The notes under the pieces were generated by a model that worked only from the letters and a program-made list of their open reading frames with translations, made no database searches and had not been told where the DNA came from. A stretch of 64,000 nt of DNA from Nemesobacter sp965249045 (lineage in GTDB: Bacteria; Desulfobacterota_D; UBA1144; Nemesobacterales; Nemesobacteraceae), in assembly GCA_965249045.1 (NCBI GenBank), contig OZ252213.1, positions 1,364,001 to 1,428,000 of the forward strand, given 5' to 3'. A program made the translations under genes and the position numbers. Positions 26,925 through 35,721 of this stretch are shown here, piece after piece; within the stretch, counting starts at the first letter, position 1; every line of letters starts with the position of its first letter.

Positions 26925-28808
26925 CTATACTTCGATTAACTCTTTTTCGGAATCACCTAGTACATCAGGACTTGTGGAAAGCGGATCCACGTCGAGAATC
27001 GATACGATATCTCCCGCTTCGAGATTAACACCTTCGTGATAGACCAGCACCTCGCTGGTCCTTGTCCTCTCCACTACAAGTGGGATTATGTGTTCCGGAA
27101 GCGATTTTTCAAAGTCTATTTTATTGATTGCTTTTTTTCCGATCTGAAATTTGAAAACAACGTATTCCTTGCCAGTAATTTTCGAATATATATCCATTAC
27201 GTCAATTTTCTTTCCAAAAGCAAGAGGAACTCTGAATCTTTCCATATCTTCAATATCAGAAGGGCTTGCGTTCTTGTTTAAAAGTGCACACATGTTACTG
27301 ACCTTGAAATCTATTCTTACCAAGCGGCAGGCAAGAACATTCACGTGGTCGCTCGTTGTAAGGGATATGAGATTATCAGGGGAAAAAATCTCCGTTTTCT
27401 CAAGTCCATCTACGGTTAAACTGTTTCCTTCAACCGCATTTAGTCCCTCTGTCTTGGAAAGCTCGACGAGCCTTCTGTTCGTATCTATTAGGCGAACTTC
27501 CTTGCCGGCTTTTTCAAGCAGCCTCGCAAGCAGTCTCGCAAGATTGTTGGCTCCTACCAGCACCACTTTGTTTCTTGTATCGTTAACCCCCAGAGCCCTT
27601 GAAACAAAACCTCCTGCACTCCCTTGGAGCACAACCGAAATTGCTATTGTGAGAAAGACAAGCCCCTGAACCGTATTGCCTCCTTCAAATTCATGTTGTT
27701 GTAGTTGCAGAGCGATAATCGACGCTATTGACGCAGCAATTATTCCTCTTGGAGAAACGAACGAAAGAAACATTTTTTCCCTGATCGAAAGACCGGAACG
27801 CATGCAGAGGAGAAATATTTCCACCGGCCGGACGATAAAAAGCAGACCCAGCACGACCAGAACTCCATAGAAACCCAGATCTTTTATGTAGTCAAGTTCT
27901 AGGCTTGCCGCAAGAAAAATGAAGAGCAGAGAAATGACGAGAATCGTAAGCTTGCCCTTAAATTTCTTCATTTCCTCTTCTTCTGGAATATTCAGGTTTC
28001 CGATTATGGCCCCGGAGACAATGGCAGCCACAAGCCCCGCGTTCGGAGTCAGCATCTCGGCAAACCCGTAAACAGCAAGTGCGGAGGCAAGCATAAAAAG
28101 ATCCACGAAGTCCTCCATGTAGATATAGAATCTTTTAACCGCGAAAGTCGCCGCGTAACCGCCAAGAAAACCCAAAATCCCTCCTACTACAAATTTGTAA
28201 GCGACAAGAAGCACTACCCGGCCTATTTCCATGAAGTAACCTTCAAATCCGAGGCTTAAGCCCGAAACACCGTGGCTGCTTTCAATAAGAATTACCTCAA
28301 CTACAAAAAGAGCTATCAAGGCCCCTATAGGGTCAATCAGAACTCCTTCGTATTCGAGTATGTGCTTCAGGTTGGGTTTGACCTTAAATCTTCTGAGCAG
28401 TGGCTGAACAACGGTCGGGCCGGTCACTATGACCAGAGAACCGTAGACAAAAGCCATTTCCCAGGAGAGATCACCCACAAAGTATGCGAAGGCAGCTCCA
28501 CCTATCATAGTGATCAGCGCACCCACAGTTATCAGCAACAGTATTATGTTTCCGTGGCTAAGCGCTTCTTCCTTATTCAGGTTAAGTCCCGCTTCAAAAA
28601 GAACAATCGCTACGCAGAGCTTTATTATTATTTCGAGCCCTTCTCCGAACTCCGAGGGATGGACCAGAGATAAAAATTCCGGACCGACTAGAACTCCGAA
28701 GATGAGAAGAAACACAATACTTGGAAACCCTGTCCTGATGGAGAGCATCTGACCGACTACTCCCAGCACTAAGGCAAGGGACACCATTACGAGCAAAGAG
28801 ATATCCAC
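26925..28808 (-). CDS. CPA1-type cation/proton antiporter with a C-terminal TrkA-N domain
   Basis: The first roughly 400 residues form the 12 or so membrane helices of a Na+(K+)/H+ exchanger, with GPTVVQPLLRR and ANAGLVAAIV-like segments. From about 410 a Rossmann-type TrkA-N domain (VVLVGANNLARLLARLLEKAG) would bind nucleotide and gate transport, and a short TrkA-C-like part ends the chain. The combination is typical of potassium or sodium efflux antiporters in the inner membrane. The start is a GTG that follows AAAAAGG almost without space, so the true start may be a few codons inside. Confidence 0.88.
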   Translation of the reverse strand: MDISLLVMVSLALVLGVVGQMLSIRTGFPSIVFLLIFGVLVGPEFLSLVHPSEFGEGLEIIIKLCVAIVLFEAGLNLNKEEALSHGNIILLLITVGALITMIGGAAFAYFVGDLSWEMAFVYGSLVIVTGPTVVQPLLRRFKVKPNLKHILEYEGVLIDPIGALIALFVVEVILIESSHGVSGLSLGFEGYFMEIGRVVLLVAYKFVVGGILGFLGGYAATFAVKRFYIYMEDFVDLFMLASALAVYGFAEMLTPNAGLVAAIVSGAIIGNLNIPEEEEMKKFKGKLTILVISLLFIFLAASLELDYIKDLGFYGVLVVLGLLFIVRPVEIFLLCMRSGLSIREKMFLSFVSPRGIIAASIASIIALQLQQHEFEGGNTVQGLVFLTIAISVVLQGSAGGFVSRALGVNDTRNKVVLVGANNLARLLARLLEKAGKEVRLIDTNRRLVELSKTEGLNAVEGNSLTVDGLEKTEIFSPDNLISLTTSDHVNVLACRLVRIDFKVSNMCALLNKNASPSDIEDMERFRVPLAFGKKIDVMDIYSKITGKEYVVFKFQIGKKAINKIDFEKSLPEHIIPLVVERTRTSEVLVYHEGVNLEAGDIVSILDVDPLSTSPDVLGDSEKELIEV

Positions 28809-29107
28809 CCTTTTTAAGGAAATGAGGGGTTAAAATGAACCCTTAATGGTGGATTATAACCCGAGAGGGCATAAAAATGAAATCTAAGTTACATGTATGA
28901 ACGTATTGGTTCCCAGGCGGAGCAGATGGGTAATACTTGAGAGAGGCAATGCAGGGTTTATCTCCTGAGGCACACGATTTAATCAGACACTTAGCATGAA
29001 AGGGGTGTTATTCAGTAGTTTTCGGAGCTTCACGCCATAAAACGGAATACTTACCGGGGCCCGGCTTGCTTCACTTCCGATATGCCGTTGATCCCGCAAA
29101 TCCCTAG
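28809..29107. other. Gene-free stretch upstream of the antiporter
   Basis: No coding frame of credible composition and no RNA gene is seen. It should hold the antiporter promoter. It begins a patch of accessory or decayed DNA that extends to the initiator tRNA gene. Confidence 0.4.
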
Positions 29108-29320
29108 CTTGGACTTTCTCCGCTCCAGTACGCCCAGGATAGTGGAAAACTTGTCGCAGAAGAGCTCACGGAAAAGTTTGAGTTTCCCGTATCCCTTTCC
29201 TTCGATAGCTTGATGGCGAGCGATATTTCCGGGAGAACTCGGGCGTTTCAAAGTATGGTTGGCGGCGGTATGGATGTTACAAAAGCCGCGACGTTGTCGG
29301 GTTTGATGATCGAAGATTAG
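29108..29320 (+). pseudogene. Remnant of a phage-like structural gene (C-terminus)
   Basis: An open frame of 70 codons without a start reads LSPLQYAQDSGKLVAEELTE and then FDSLMASDISGRTRAFQSMV and GGGMDVTKAATLSGLMIED before a TAG. The pattern resembles the C-terminal end of some phage portal-type proteins, where a short helix is followed by GGM..xxAAxLSGL. This is recognition by eye only. The gene body is missing. It lies beside a tRNA gene, a common landing site for phage. Confidence 0.35.
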
Positions 29321-29365
29321 AGCCAGTTATACTTTCCCTTAAATCTGTACCGGAGGAATTCTTAA

Positions 29366-29965
29366 TTGTTAGGGCGAATATTGTCGCATCTACTTGAAAG
29401 GGTAGTTGTTTTCCTTTTGGGGTTTCTTTTCGACCGACTGCTTCCTTCGACAATGCAAGAAGCAACGGCAATAATTCCTGACAACCCCGCAGATATGGTA
29501 CGTGCCATTGTAGTTGCTACTGCATTCACCATCATTTTCTACAAACTTCTCGATATCAGCTATTGGAATCAAAACAGGAAATTCTGTTCTCACTCCAAGC
29601 AGGTCAAAGATTGCCTTAAACTTGTACTCTATAGCACGGAGCGTAATTTTGCATCCGATGAGATACGATTCAAAGTGGGAACGCTTTATTCCGAGGTTCT
29701 GCATCCTTTTGAAATTCCTTCCCCGCCTCCGCCTCCAAATCCCTCTTTATCACCAGGTCCGTTTGCCTTGGGATTTGCTTTGGCGGGAGGAAAGAGTTTC
29801 CCAAGAGAAGAATGGCTGAAATTTCTTCACATGCTTTACGGTTCTATGAACGACAGTAAGCTGGGATTAAAAGGTGCTCGTGGTATCTATCCCTTAATGA
29901 AGGAAGAGTGGAAAAAGAAATTATTGAGGGAAATACATGCGGAGGAAAGCAATGATGCCGAATGA
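29366..29965 (+). CDS. Hypothetical membrane-anchored protein, 199 residues
   Basis: No family is recognised. The N-terminus has two hydrophobic segments (about 5-25 and 43-62). A central proline run (PSPPPPPNPSLSPG) separates them from a lysine- and glutamate-rich C-terminal part. The start is TTG, supported by GGAGG 9 bases before it; another start inside is possible. It follows the phage-like fragment by 45 bases and may be part of the same acquired piece. Confidence 0.5.
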   Translation: MLGRILSHLLERVVVFLLGFLFDRLLPSTMQEATAIIPDNPADMVRAIVVATAFTIIFYKLLDISYWNQNRKFCSHSKQVKDCLKLVLYSTERNFASDEIRFKVGTLYSEVLHPFEIPSPPPPPNPSLSPGPFALGFALAGGKSFPREEWLKFLHMLYGSMNDSKLGLKGARGIYPLMKEEWKKKLLREIHAEESNDAE

Positions 29966-30044
29966 GCAAATGGTATCAAAAGTGATACTGAAATTTCCTA
30001 TACCCTAAAAAGTTCAACGATTCGGGGGAGTTGCAAAAGCAGGA

Positions 30045-30121
<77 letters not shown>

Positions 30122-30271
30122 ACAGAAGTTGTAAAACGGAGATTGTAATTGAAACGTCTATTATGTCAAGCTATATTGAGGGAATAACGCTGACCATCGT
30201 TCCCGAACCGAATGCCGGTACCCCGTAGGGAAAAGACCCGGAAACAACCATGGTTTAGATTCCGCTGGGAT

Positions 30272-31174
30272 CTATAGCGAAAGCCCTGCCCGTTCCATAA
30301 GGTCCCTGGCCATAAGAACTCCTTCGGCGGATGCTTTTTCCGCGTCGCACTCCCAGGTGTTCCTGGAGACCGTAGTTTTCTCAATGTCTATAAAAACGGA
30401 ATTCGCCGATACTTTCCCAAGATGTACCTCTGCACAGCATCCAAGTGGAATTTGACAGTCCCCGCCGAAAGTTTTTAGGAAAGAGCGCTCAAAGACTGCT
30501 GCGGTCTCTGTGTCTTCATGCGTGATTGCGGATATGAAGTTTCTCGTTTCCGCCTCATTTTTTCTGTACTCGATGGCTATTATCCCCTGACATGGAGCGG
30601 GAACCAGGTGGTCCCGCGTGAAATACTGGGTAATACGTTCGGAAAGTCCTAGCCGATTAAGTCCCGCCGCTGCCAGAATTATTCCGTCAAGGTCTTCTGA
30701 TAAAATTTTTCTGAGCCTAGTATCGACATTTCCTCTCAGGGGAACAACTTTCAGGTCGGGGAACATGAAAAGCAACTGCGCTTTTCTTCTTACGCTTCCG
30801 GTTCCCACCCTGCCCTCTCCGCGGAGTTGCTCAAGGGTGCGGCCGTCTTTTGAAATAAAAACGTCCCTTGGGTCTTCTCTTCTGAGCACAGAGCTTATGA
30901 CAAGCCCGTCGGGGAGAAGCGAGGGCATGTCCTTCATGCTGTGAACGGCGATATCTATTTCACCCGAGAGAAGGCCCTGCTCTATTTCTTTTACGAAAAC
31001 CCCCTTGCCGCCTATCCGGGATATATCTTCTTCGAAGTTCACATCGCCCGAGGTTTTTATTTCTTTTATTTCCGTTTCAAGTGAGGGGAAAACAGCGTGA
31101 AGCTCCGTTTCGACAAGGCGGGCCTGGCGCAGAGCAAGTCTGCTACCCCTGGTCCCAATTCTCAGCTTCGTCAT
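30272..31174 (-). CDS. hemC: Porphobilinogen deaminase (hydroxymethylbilane synthase)
   Basis: The enzyme polymerises four porphobilinogen units in tetrapyrrole synthesis. It has RIGTRGSRLALRQ at the start, HSMKDMP at 78-84 and the cofactor-binding cysteine at about 240 in GGDCQIPLGC. The ATG at MTKLRIGTRGS gives the family's normal start; an upstream frame adds 15 residues from within hemA. It overlaps hemA by 32 bases, so the two are co-expressed. Confidence 0.95.
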   Translation of the reverse strand: MTKLRIGTRGSRLALRQARLVETELHAVFPSLETEIKEIKTSGDVNFEEDISRIGGKGVFVKEIEQGLLSGEIDIAVHSMKDMPSLLPDGLVISSVLRREDPRDVFISKDGRTLEQLRGEGRVGTGSVRRKAQLLFMFPDLKVVPLRGNVDTRLRKILSEDLDGIILAAAGLNRLGLSERITQYFTRDHLVPAPCQGIIAIEYRKNEAETRNFISAITHEDTETAAVFERSFLKTFGGDCQIPLGCCAEVHLGKVSANSVFIDIEKTTVSRNTWECDAEKASAEGVLMARDLMERAGLSL

Positions 31175-32471
31175 AAATATCTTTTGCGTCCCGCGGGGCG
31201 TCCACCGGGTCAAGTTCAAAAAGCCTTCTCGTTACCTCCGAGTAGAGAGCCGCTTCGTAACCGGACGTTCTTTTCTTTAGGTTAGTGACCGGGTCATGAA
31301 ATATTTTTCCGATTATGGAATTCGCCAGGCTCTCTATAATCTCTTTCTGCTCCCCGGTGCCGCCTTCGAGTTTTCTGAGAGCCTTCTCGACCTCGATCTT
31401 TTTTATCTCCTCGAATTTCCGCTTGATATCAATTATGACTGGAAAGACCTTAAGGCTTTCCATCCAGTCCATAAAACCCTTCTCTACCTTTAGGACTATT
31501 CCTTCGGCTTTTTTGAGATTTTCCTTCCTGGAATTTAAGTTCTCGCCCTGAACTACCCTGAGGTCGTCTATGTCGTAGAGATAAACCCCGGGGATTCTGT
31601 TTATCTTCGGATCGATATCGCGTGGAACAGCTATATCGATCATGAAAATCGGATCGTTTTTCCTGAGCTTAAGGGACTGTTTTACGTGTTCGCTTCTTAT
31701 TATATAGTCGGGGGACCCGGTTGCAGTCACAAGAATATCAATGTCTTTCAGACTGTAGAGCATTTCTTCAAATCTGATGGGCTTGCCGTTTAGGGATTGC
31801 GAAAGTTTTTCCGCGTTGCGAAAATTTCTGCTCGTCACGTAGAGTTCCTTTATGTTGTTTGAGACAAGATGTTTAGCGAAGAGCTCCCCCATCTCCCCGG
31901 TTCCCACCAGCATCGCGGTCCGATTCGCAAGGTTCTCGAATATCCTTTTGGCAAGCTCCACTCCCAGATAACTTATCGAGACCGCTTGAGAGGAGATTCC
32001 CGTTTCGGCTCTCACTTTCTTCCCGGCGAAAAAAGCCCTGTTAAAAAGCCTGTTGAGTATAAGCCCGACCGTGCTCTCGGAACGCGCCACGCTGTAGGAG
32101 TTTTTAAGTTGGTTCAGAATCTGGGTTTCTCCGATCACCATGGAATCAATGCTGGCGGCTACCCTGAAAAGATGGTTTACAGCGTCAGATCCCACGCGGG
32201 TATATATATAGGGATAAAGGTTTTCACTCTGGAGCTTATGAAAATCCATAAGAAACGACTTGATTTCCTCTTCGCATTTCCCACAGTTCTCAGTCACCGC
32301 GTAGACCTCAACGCGGTTACATGTGGACACAATGCAACATTCAAGCACGTTTTCCCTCAGGCGAAGGGTCCCGAGTGCTTCTCGAAGCTCCGCATCAGAG
32401 AAGGAGAACCGCTCCCGCACTTCCACTGGGGCCGTCTTGTAGCTGATTCCGATTGAAATTATCTCTATCAT
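31143..32471 (-). CDS. hemA: Glutamyl-tRNA reductase
   Basis: This is the first committed enzyme of the C5 heme pathway, making glutamate-1-semialdehyde from glutamyl-tRNA. The catalytic Cys51 is in STCNRVEVYA. The NADPH domain shows VGTGEMGELFAKHL, and a dimerisation helix lies at the C-terminus. Length (442) is normal. hemC follows with overlap; other heme genes are not in the window. Confidence 0.95.
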   Translation of the reverse strand: MIEIISIGISYKTAPVEVRERFSFSDAELREALGTLRLRENVLECCIVSTCNRVEVYAVTENCGKCEEEIKSFLMDFHKLQSENLYPYIYTRVGSDAVNHLFRVAASIDSMVIGETQILNQLKNSYSVARSESTVGLILNRLFNRAFFAGKKVRAETGISSQAVSISYLGVELAKRIFENLANRTAMLVGTGEMGELFAKHLVSNNIKELYVTSRNFRNAEKLSQSLNGKPIRFEEMLYSLKDIDILVTATGSPDYIIRSEHVKQSLKLRKNDPIFMIDIAVPRDIDPKINRIPGVYLYDIDDLRVVQGENLNSRKENLKKAEGIVLKVEKGFMDWMESLKVFPVIIDIKRKFEEIKKIEVEKALRKLEGGTGEQKEIIESLANSIIGKIFHDPVTNLKKRTSGYEAALYSEVTRRLFELDPVDAPRDAKDIYDEAENWDQG

Positions 32472-32500
32472 CTGCTTGTTCCGAAACCGGTATTGCGCAA

Positions 32501-33205
32501 TTATAAATTACCCGTGGATGGAACTATATCAATTTCATCTATGTTCGCTTCCAATGGCTGATTTATGACCGACAGGACTGTTTTAGCTGTAATTTCAGGA
32601 GACATCATCTTTGTCTTATTCCATTTTCCCCCAAGGGAATCCCAGATATCCGTTTTCGTCGGGCCTGGCAAAACGGCAGACACCTTTATTCCCCTGTCTC
32701 TTAACTCTTCTCTCAGTGAATTGGTAAAACCCAAAACGGCGAACTTCGAAGCGCAGTAGGCAGCCCATCCGGGAAAGCCCTTTTTTGAAGCGTTCGAACC
32801 GATGTTTACGATGTGGCTGCCTCCAGTCATAAGTGGAAGCGAATGTTTTACCATGAGAAAGGTTCCTCTTGCGTTTACGGCCATCATTTCATCCCACTGT
32901 TCGGTTTCGGTCTCTTCTACCGGACCCGTGTAAACGACACCCGCATTATTGATCAGTACGTCAACCCTCCCCTTTTTTTCCACGACGCTTGAGATGAATC
33001 TTTTAACCTCTTCCTCGACCGAGATATCGACGGAGGAAATCATGAAATTTCCGGCAAAAGACGATATTTCGGCCTCAAGGGAAGCTGCGCTCCGGCGGCT
33101 TTTTGAACAAAGCGCCGTAAAAAACCCCGCCTCGAGCAACTCAATTGCGATTGCTTTTCCTATGCCTCTTGCCGCCCCAGTTACAATCACGACTTTCTCA
33201 GCCAT
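32501..33205 (-). CDS. SDR-family oxidoreductase next to pteridine-synthase-like genes
   Basis: This is a canonical short-chain dehydrogenase: TGAARGIGKA near residue 11, NNAG, a catalytic Ser in IGSNASKKG, and YCASK. The start MAEKVVIVTG was chosen because its ATG overlaps the stop of the upstream gene by 8 bases; a longer form would add 8 residues. The family name alone gives no substrate. Its place after two PTPS-like genes suggests a sepiapterin-reductase-like step in tetrahydropterin synthesis, which is an inference. Confidence 0.8.
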   Translation of the reverse strand: MAEKVVIVTGAARGIGKAIAIELLEAGFFTALCSKSRRSAASLEAEISSFAGNFMISSVDISVEEEVKRFISSVVEKKGRVDVLINNAGVVYTGPVEETETEQWDEMMAVNARGTFLMVKHSLPLMTGGSHIVNIGSNASKKGFPGWAAYCASKFAVLGFTNSLREELRDRGIKVSAVLPGPTKTDIWDSLGGKWNKTKMMSPEITAKTVLSVINQPLEANIDEIDIVPSTGNL

Positions 33206-33629
33206 CTCGTTTTTCCTCGAAATACTCAAAATAACTTTTCGGATTCTCCCAGATCTTTACGTAATCAAGCTTGCCAGGGATGATTTCCGTGAATTTCTGC
33301 CACAGGTATTTCCCGATATTCTCAACAGTCGATATGTTTTCCTGAAAGAAAGGAATATCCCTGTCTATCCATTTATAGTTAAGTTCTTCAATTATGGGTG
33401 CCGCCTGTTTTTCGAAATCAATACGGTTTATGACCATGCCCGTTTCATCGTCTATTTCCCCCCTTATACCCACTTCCACGGAATAGTCGTGCCCGTGCCC
33501 CGCGGGATTTGCGCATTTGTCAAATATGGCGAAATTTTCTTCATCAGACAAACCTTCCACAAAAAGCCTGTGGCTTGCAGAAAATCTGAATACTCTGGTA
33601 AGAAGCACCTGCTCTTTTTTTTTCAGCAT
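33198..33629 (-). CDS. 6-pyruvoyl-tetrahydropterin synthase-like protein, with catalytic Cys
   Basis: This T-fold enzyme (143 residues) has zinc ligands His20 (SASH) and His45 and His47 (GHGH). Cysteine 39 sits six positions before the GHGH histidine (CANPAGHGHDY). That C-x5-HGH spacing is like animal-type PTPS and unlike the C-x3-HGH of QueD, pointing to pyruvoyl-tetrahydropterin chemistry rather than queuosine. It overlaps the second PTPS-like gene by 7 bases and the SDR gene by 8. Confidence 0.85.
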   Translation of the reverse strand: MLKKKEQVLLTRVFRFSASHRLFVEGLSDEENFAIFDKCANPAGHGHDYSVEVGIRGEIDDETGMVINRIDFEKQAAPIIEELNYKWIDRDIPFFQENISTVENIGKYLWQKFTEIIPGKLDYVKIWENPKSYFEYFEEKRDG

Positions 33630-34045
33630 TTACGGTAATCGACGAAAAGATCGTCTGTTTCATATACCCTTATCTTGTGAAGACTACAGTCATCTCTCTC
33701 AAGGGTTTTTTCCTCAACCATTTCCCAAAGAACCTTGGCTATGTTTTCCGTCGTTGGTATAAGATCCTGAAAACGGGGATTGTCTTCGTTCAGGTTCTTG
33801 TGGTCAAAATCAGCCAGAACCGATGAAACGATCTGCTTCAGGTCAAAAAGGTTGATTATCATCCCCGTCTCCGGGTTTATCTCTCCTTCCACAGTAACTT
33901 CAAGCGCAAAATTATGTCCGTGTCCGCCTGGCAGACTCGATTTACCGTAAAATTCACGGTTTTTCTCTTCACTCCAGTTTTTGTTCCAGTACCTGTGAGA
34001 GGCGGAAAATTCGACTTTTTTCGTTATGAGTTTTTTAAAAGACAT
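33623..34045 (-). CDS. PTPS-like protein lacking the catalytic cysteine
   Basis: This is the tandem paralogue of the next gene (140 residues), with zinc ligands in SASHR (His17) and GGHGHNF (His42 and His44). Where the sister protein has Cys39, this one has Ser36 (KSSLPGGHGH). It may be a variant with altered chemistry or a non-catalytic partner in a mixed T-fold complex. It is the first gene of the PTPS-PTPS-SDR run, starting 50 bases after nuoM. Confidence 0.82.
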   Translation of the reverse strand: MSFKKLITKKVEFSASHRYWNKNWSEEKNREFYGKSSLPGGHGHNFALEVTVEGEINPETGMIINLFDLKQIVSSVLADFDHKNLNEDNPRFQDLIPTTENIAKVLWEMVEEKTLERDDCSLHKIRVYETDDLFVDYRKC

Positions 34046-34095
34046 AGATCAGATCAAGCTGGCAAGCAGTCGCCTGATAGCCGGCCGGCCATGAT

Positions 34096-35655
34096 TTAAG
34101 GCCTGTTTTTCCGGATCTCCGGAACTGCGGAGTCCGCACGGAAAGCTTCTTGCTGCGTCCCGTCTATTATTTTCGTTACCGTGGGTTCCATCTTTGAGAG
34201 AAACGGTTGCGGATAGATCCCCATAAAAAACATCATAACGGCAAGCGGAATCATAAGGGCTATCTCTCTGGGATTGAGATCCATAAGCCCCATGTTTATT
34301 TTCTTTGCTATAGGTCCGAACATCACTCTTTGGTATGCCCAGAGCATGTAGACGGCCCCGAGAACAAGCCCCGTGGCTCCAAGTGCGGCGTACCAGTAAC
34401 TCTCAGCGAATACTCCCAGCAGAATCAGAAATTCCCCGACGAAACCGTTTAAAAGAGGCAGACCTATCGAAGAAAGCATGGCAATCATGAGAAATACCGC
34501 AAAAATCGGCATCACCTTCGCAAGTCCACCGAATTCCGAAATCATTTTGGTGTGGCGTCTTTCGTATATCATCCCGACGAGAATAAACAGAGCTCCAGTG
34601 GAGAGACCGTGACCTATCATCTGGTAGATTCCGCCCTGCACACCGTGAAGGTTGAAGATGAACACACCTAGCATTATAAGTCCCATATGACTTACACTTG
34701 AGTAGGCGACCAGCTTCTTAAGGTCCTTCTGCATAAAGGCCACCATCGCTCCATAGATTATCCCTGCGATTGAAAGTACTATGAGAACTCCGGTGTATGC
34801 CTCTATTGCCTCCGGAAAAAACGGAATGAGAAACCTTATAATTGCGTATGTTCCCATCTTAAGAAGTACACCCGCAAGTATGACGCTTCCGGGCGTGGGT
34901 GCCTCAACATGGGCGTCGGGAAGCCAAGTGTGGAACGGGAACATCGGAACCTTGATTGCAAAAGCCAGGAAAAACGCCAGGAACACAAGTCCTTGAGGAC
35001 TCAGTATGCCGTCAAAAACAAGACTGGTTCTTTGGATATCGAAAAGGTTCATCGACGCGAAGCCGAACTGGTCTATGTGAGCGTAGTACATGTAGATGAT
35101 TGCAACCAGCATAAGCCCGCTTCCAAGCGCCGTATAAATGAAAAATTTTATTGCCGCATAGACCCTTCTAGAAGATCCCCAGATTCCTATGATGAAATAC
35201 ATGGGAATCAGTACCGCCTCCCAGAATATGAAGAAAAGAATCATATCCAGTGCTATGAAGGTCCCGATGAGCGCTGATTCAAGAAAAAGAGTAAGGCAGA
35301 GAAAGGCTCTCCATCCGCCTTTTATCGCGTTCCATGAGCAAAGAACTGTAATCGGAAAAAGAAAAGTTGTGAGAAGCACAAGCAAAAGGCTAAGACCGTC
35401 AATTCCTAGGTGATAGGATATTCCCAGGTCCGTAAGCCAAGGGAGCTTCTCTTCAAACTGCATTGTGGAAAGCGAACCGTTGAACCTGAAAAAGAGTGGG
35501 AGTGAAATCACAAATTCAACGAGGGTTATTCCAACCGCGGTTGCTTTCAATCGGCAATCGGAGATCTTGGAGAAATATGGCAAAACTCCAAGTACGACAG
35601 CTCCTAATAGAGGAAAAAATATAAGCAGAGACAGAATGTTGTTATCGAAATTCAT
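34096..35655 (-). CDS. nuoM: NADH-quinone oxidoreductase subunit M (isolated copy)
   Basis: This 519-residue membrane protein has about 14 helices and the NuoM pattern YHLGIDGLSLLLVLLTTF. The helix-5 glutamate (FFIFWEAVLIPMYFIIGIWG) and a central lysine/histidine region for proton pumping (VSHMGLIMLG) are present. It belongs to the membrane arm of respiratory complex I. No nuoL or nuoN is adjacent: the upstream neighbour is a TnpB element and the downstream one is a PTPS gene. A rearranged operon or a duplicate copy is possible. Mrp-type antiporter subunits are related but fit less well. Confidence 0.9.
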   Translation of the reverse strand: MNFDNNILSLLIFFPLLGAVVLGVLPYFSKISDCRLKATAVGITLVEFVISLPLFFRFNGSLSTMQFEEKLPWLTDLGISYHLGIDGLSLLLVLLTTFLFPITVLCSWNAIKGGWRAFLCLTLFLESALIGTFIALDMILFFIFWEAVLIPMYFIIGIWGSSRRVYAAIKFFIYTALGSGLMLVAIIYMYYAHIDQFGFASMNLFDIQRTSLVFDGILSPQGLVFLAFFLAFAIKVPMFPFHTWLPDAHVEAPTPGSVILAGVLLKMGTYAIIRFLIPFFPEAIEAYTGVLIVLSIAGIIYGAMVAFMQKDLKKLVAYSSVSHMGLIMLGVFIFNLHGVQGGIYQMIGHGLSTGALFILVGMIYERRHTKMISEFGGLAKVMPIFAVFLMIAMLSSIGLPLLNGFVGEFLILLGVFAESYWYAALGATGLVLGAVYMLWAYQRVMFGPIAKKINMGLMDLNPREIALMIPLAVMMFFMGIYPQPFLSKMEPTVTKIIDGTQQEAFRADSAVPEIRKNRP

Positions 35656-35703
35656 GTTCAGGCGGACCGAAGCAAAAAGAATAAAATCGCCGTAATTATA
35701 CTT

Positions 35704-35721
35704 GGGAATTATATACTTGTT
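35704..35721 (-). promoter_or_regulatory. Probable nuoM promoter element at the TnpB element border
   Basis: On the minus strand AACAAGTATATAATTCCC contains TATAAT, 53 bases before the nuoM start. The same 18 bases occur upstream of ispG at 50277-50294. The -35 region here would fall in the TnpB element end. Confidence 0.45.
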
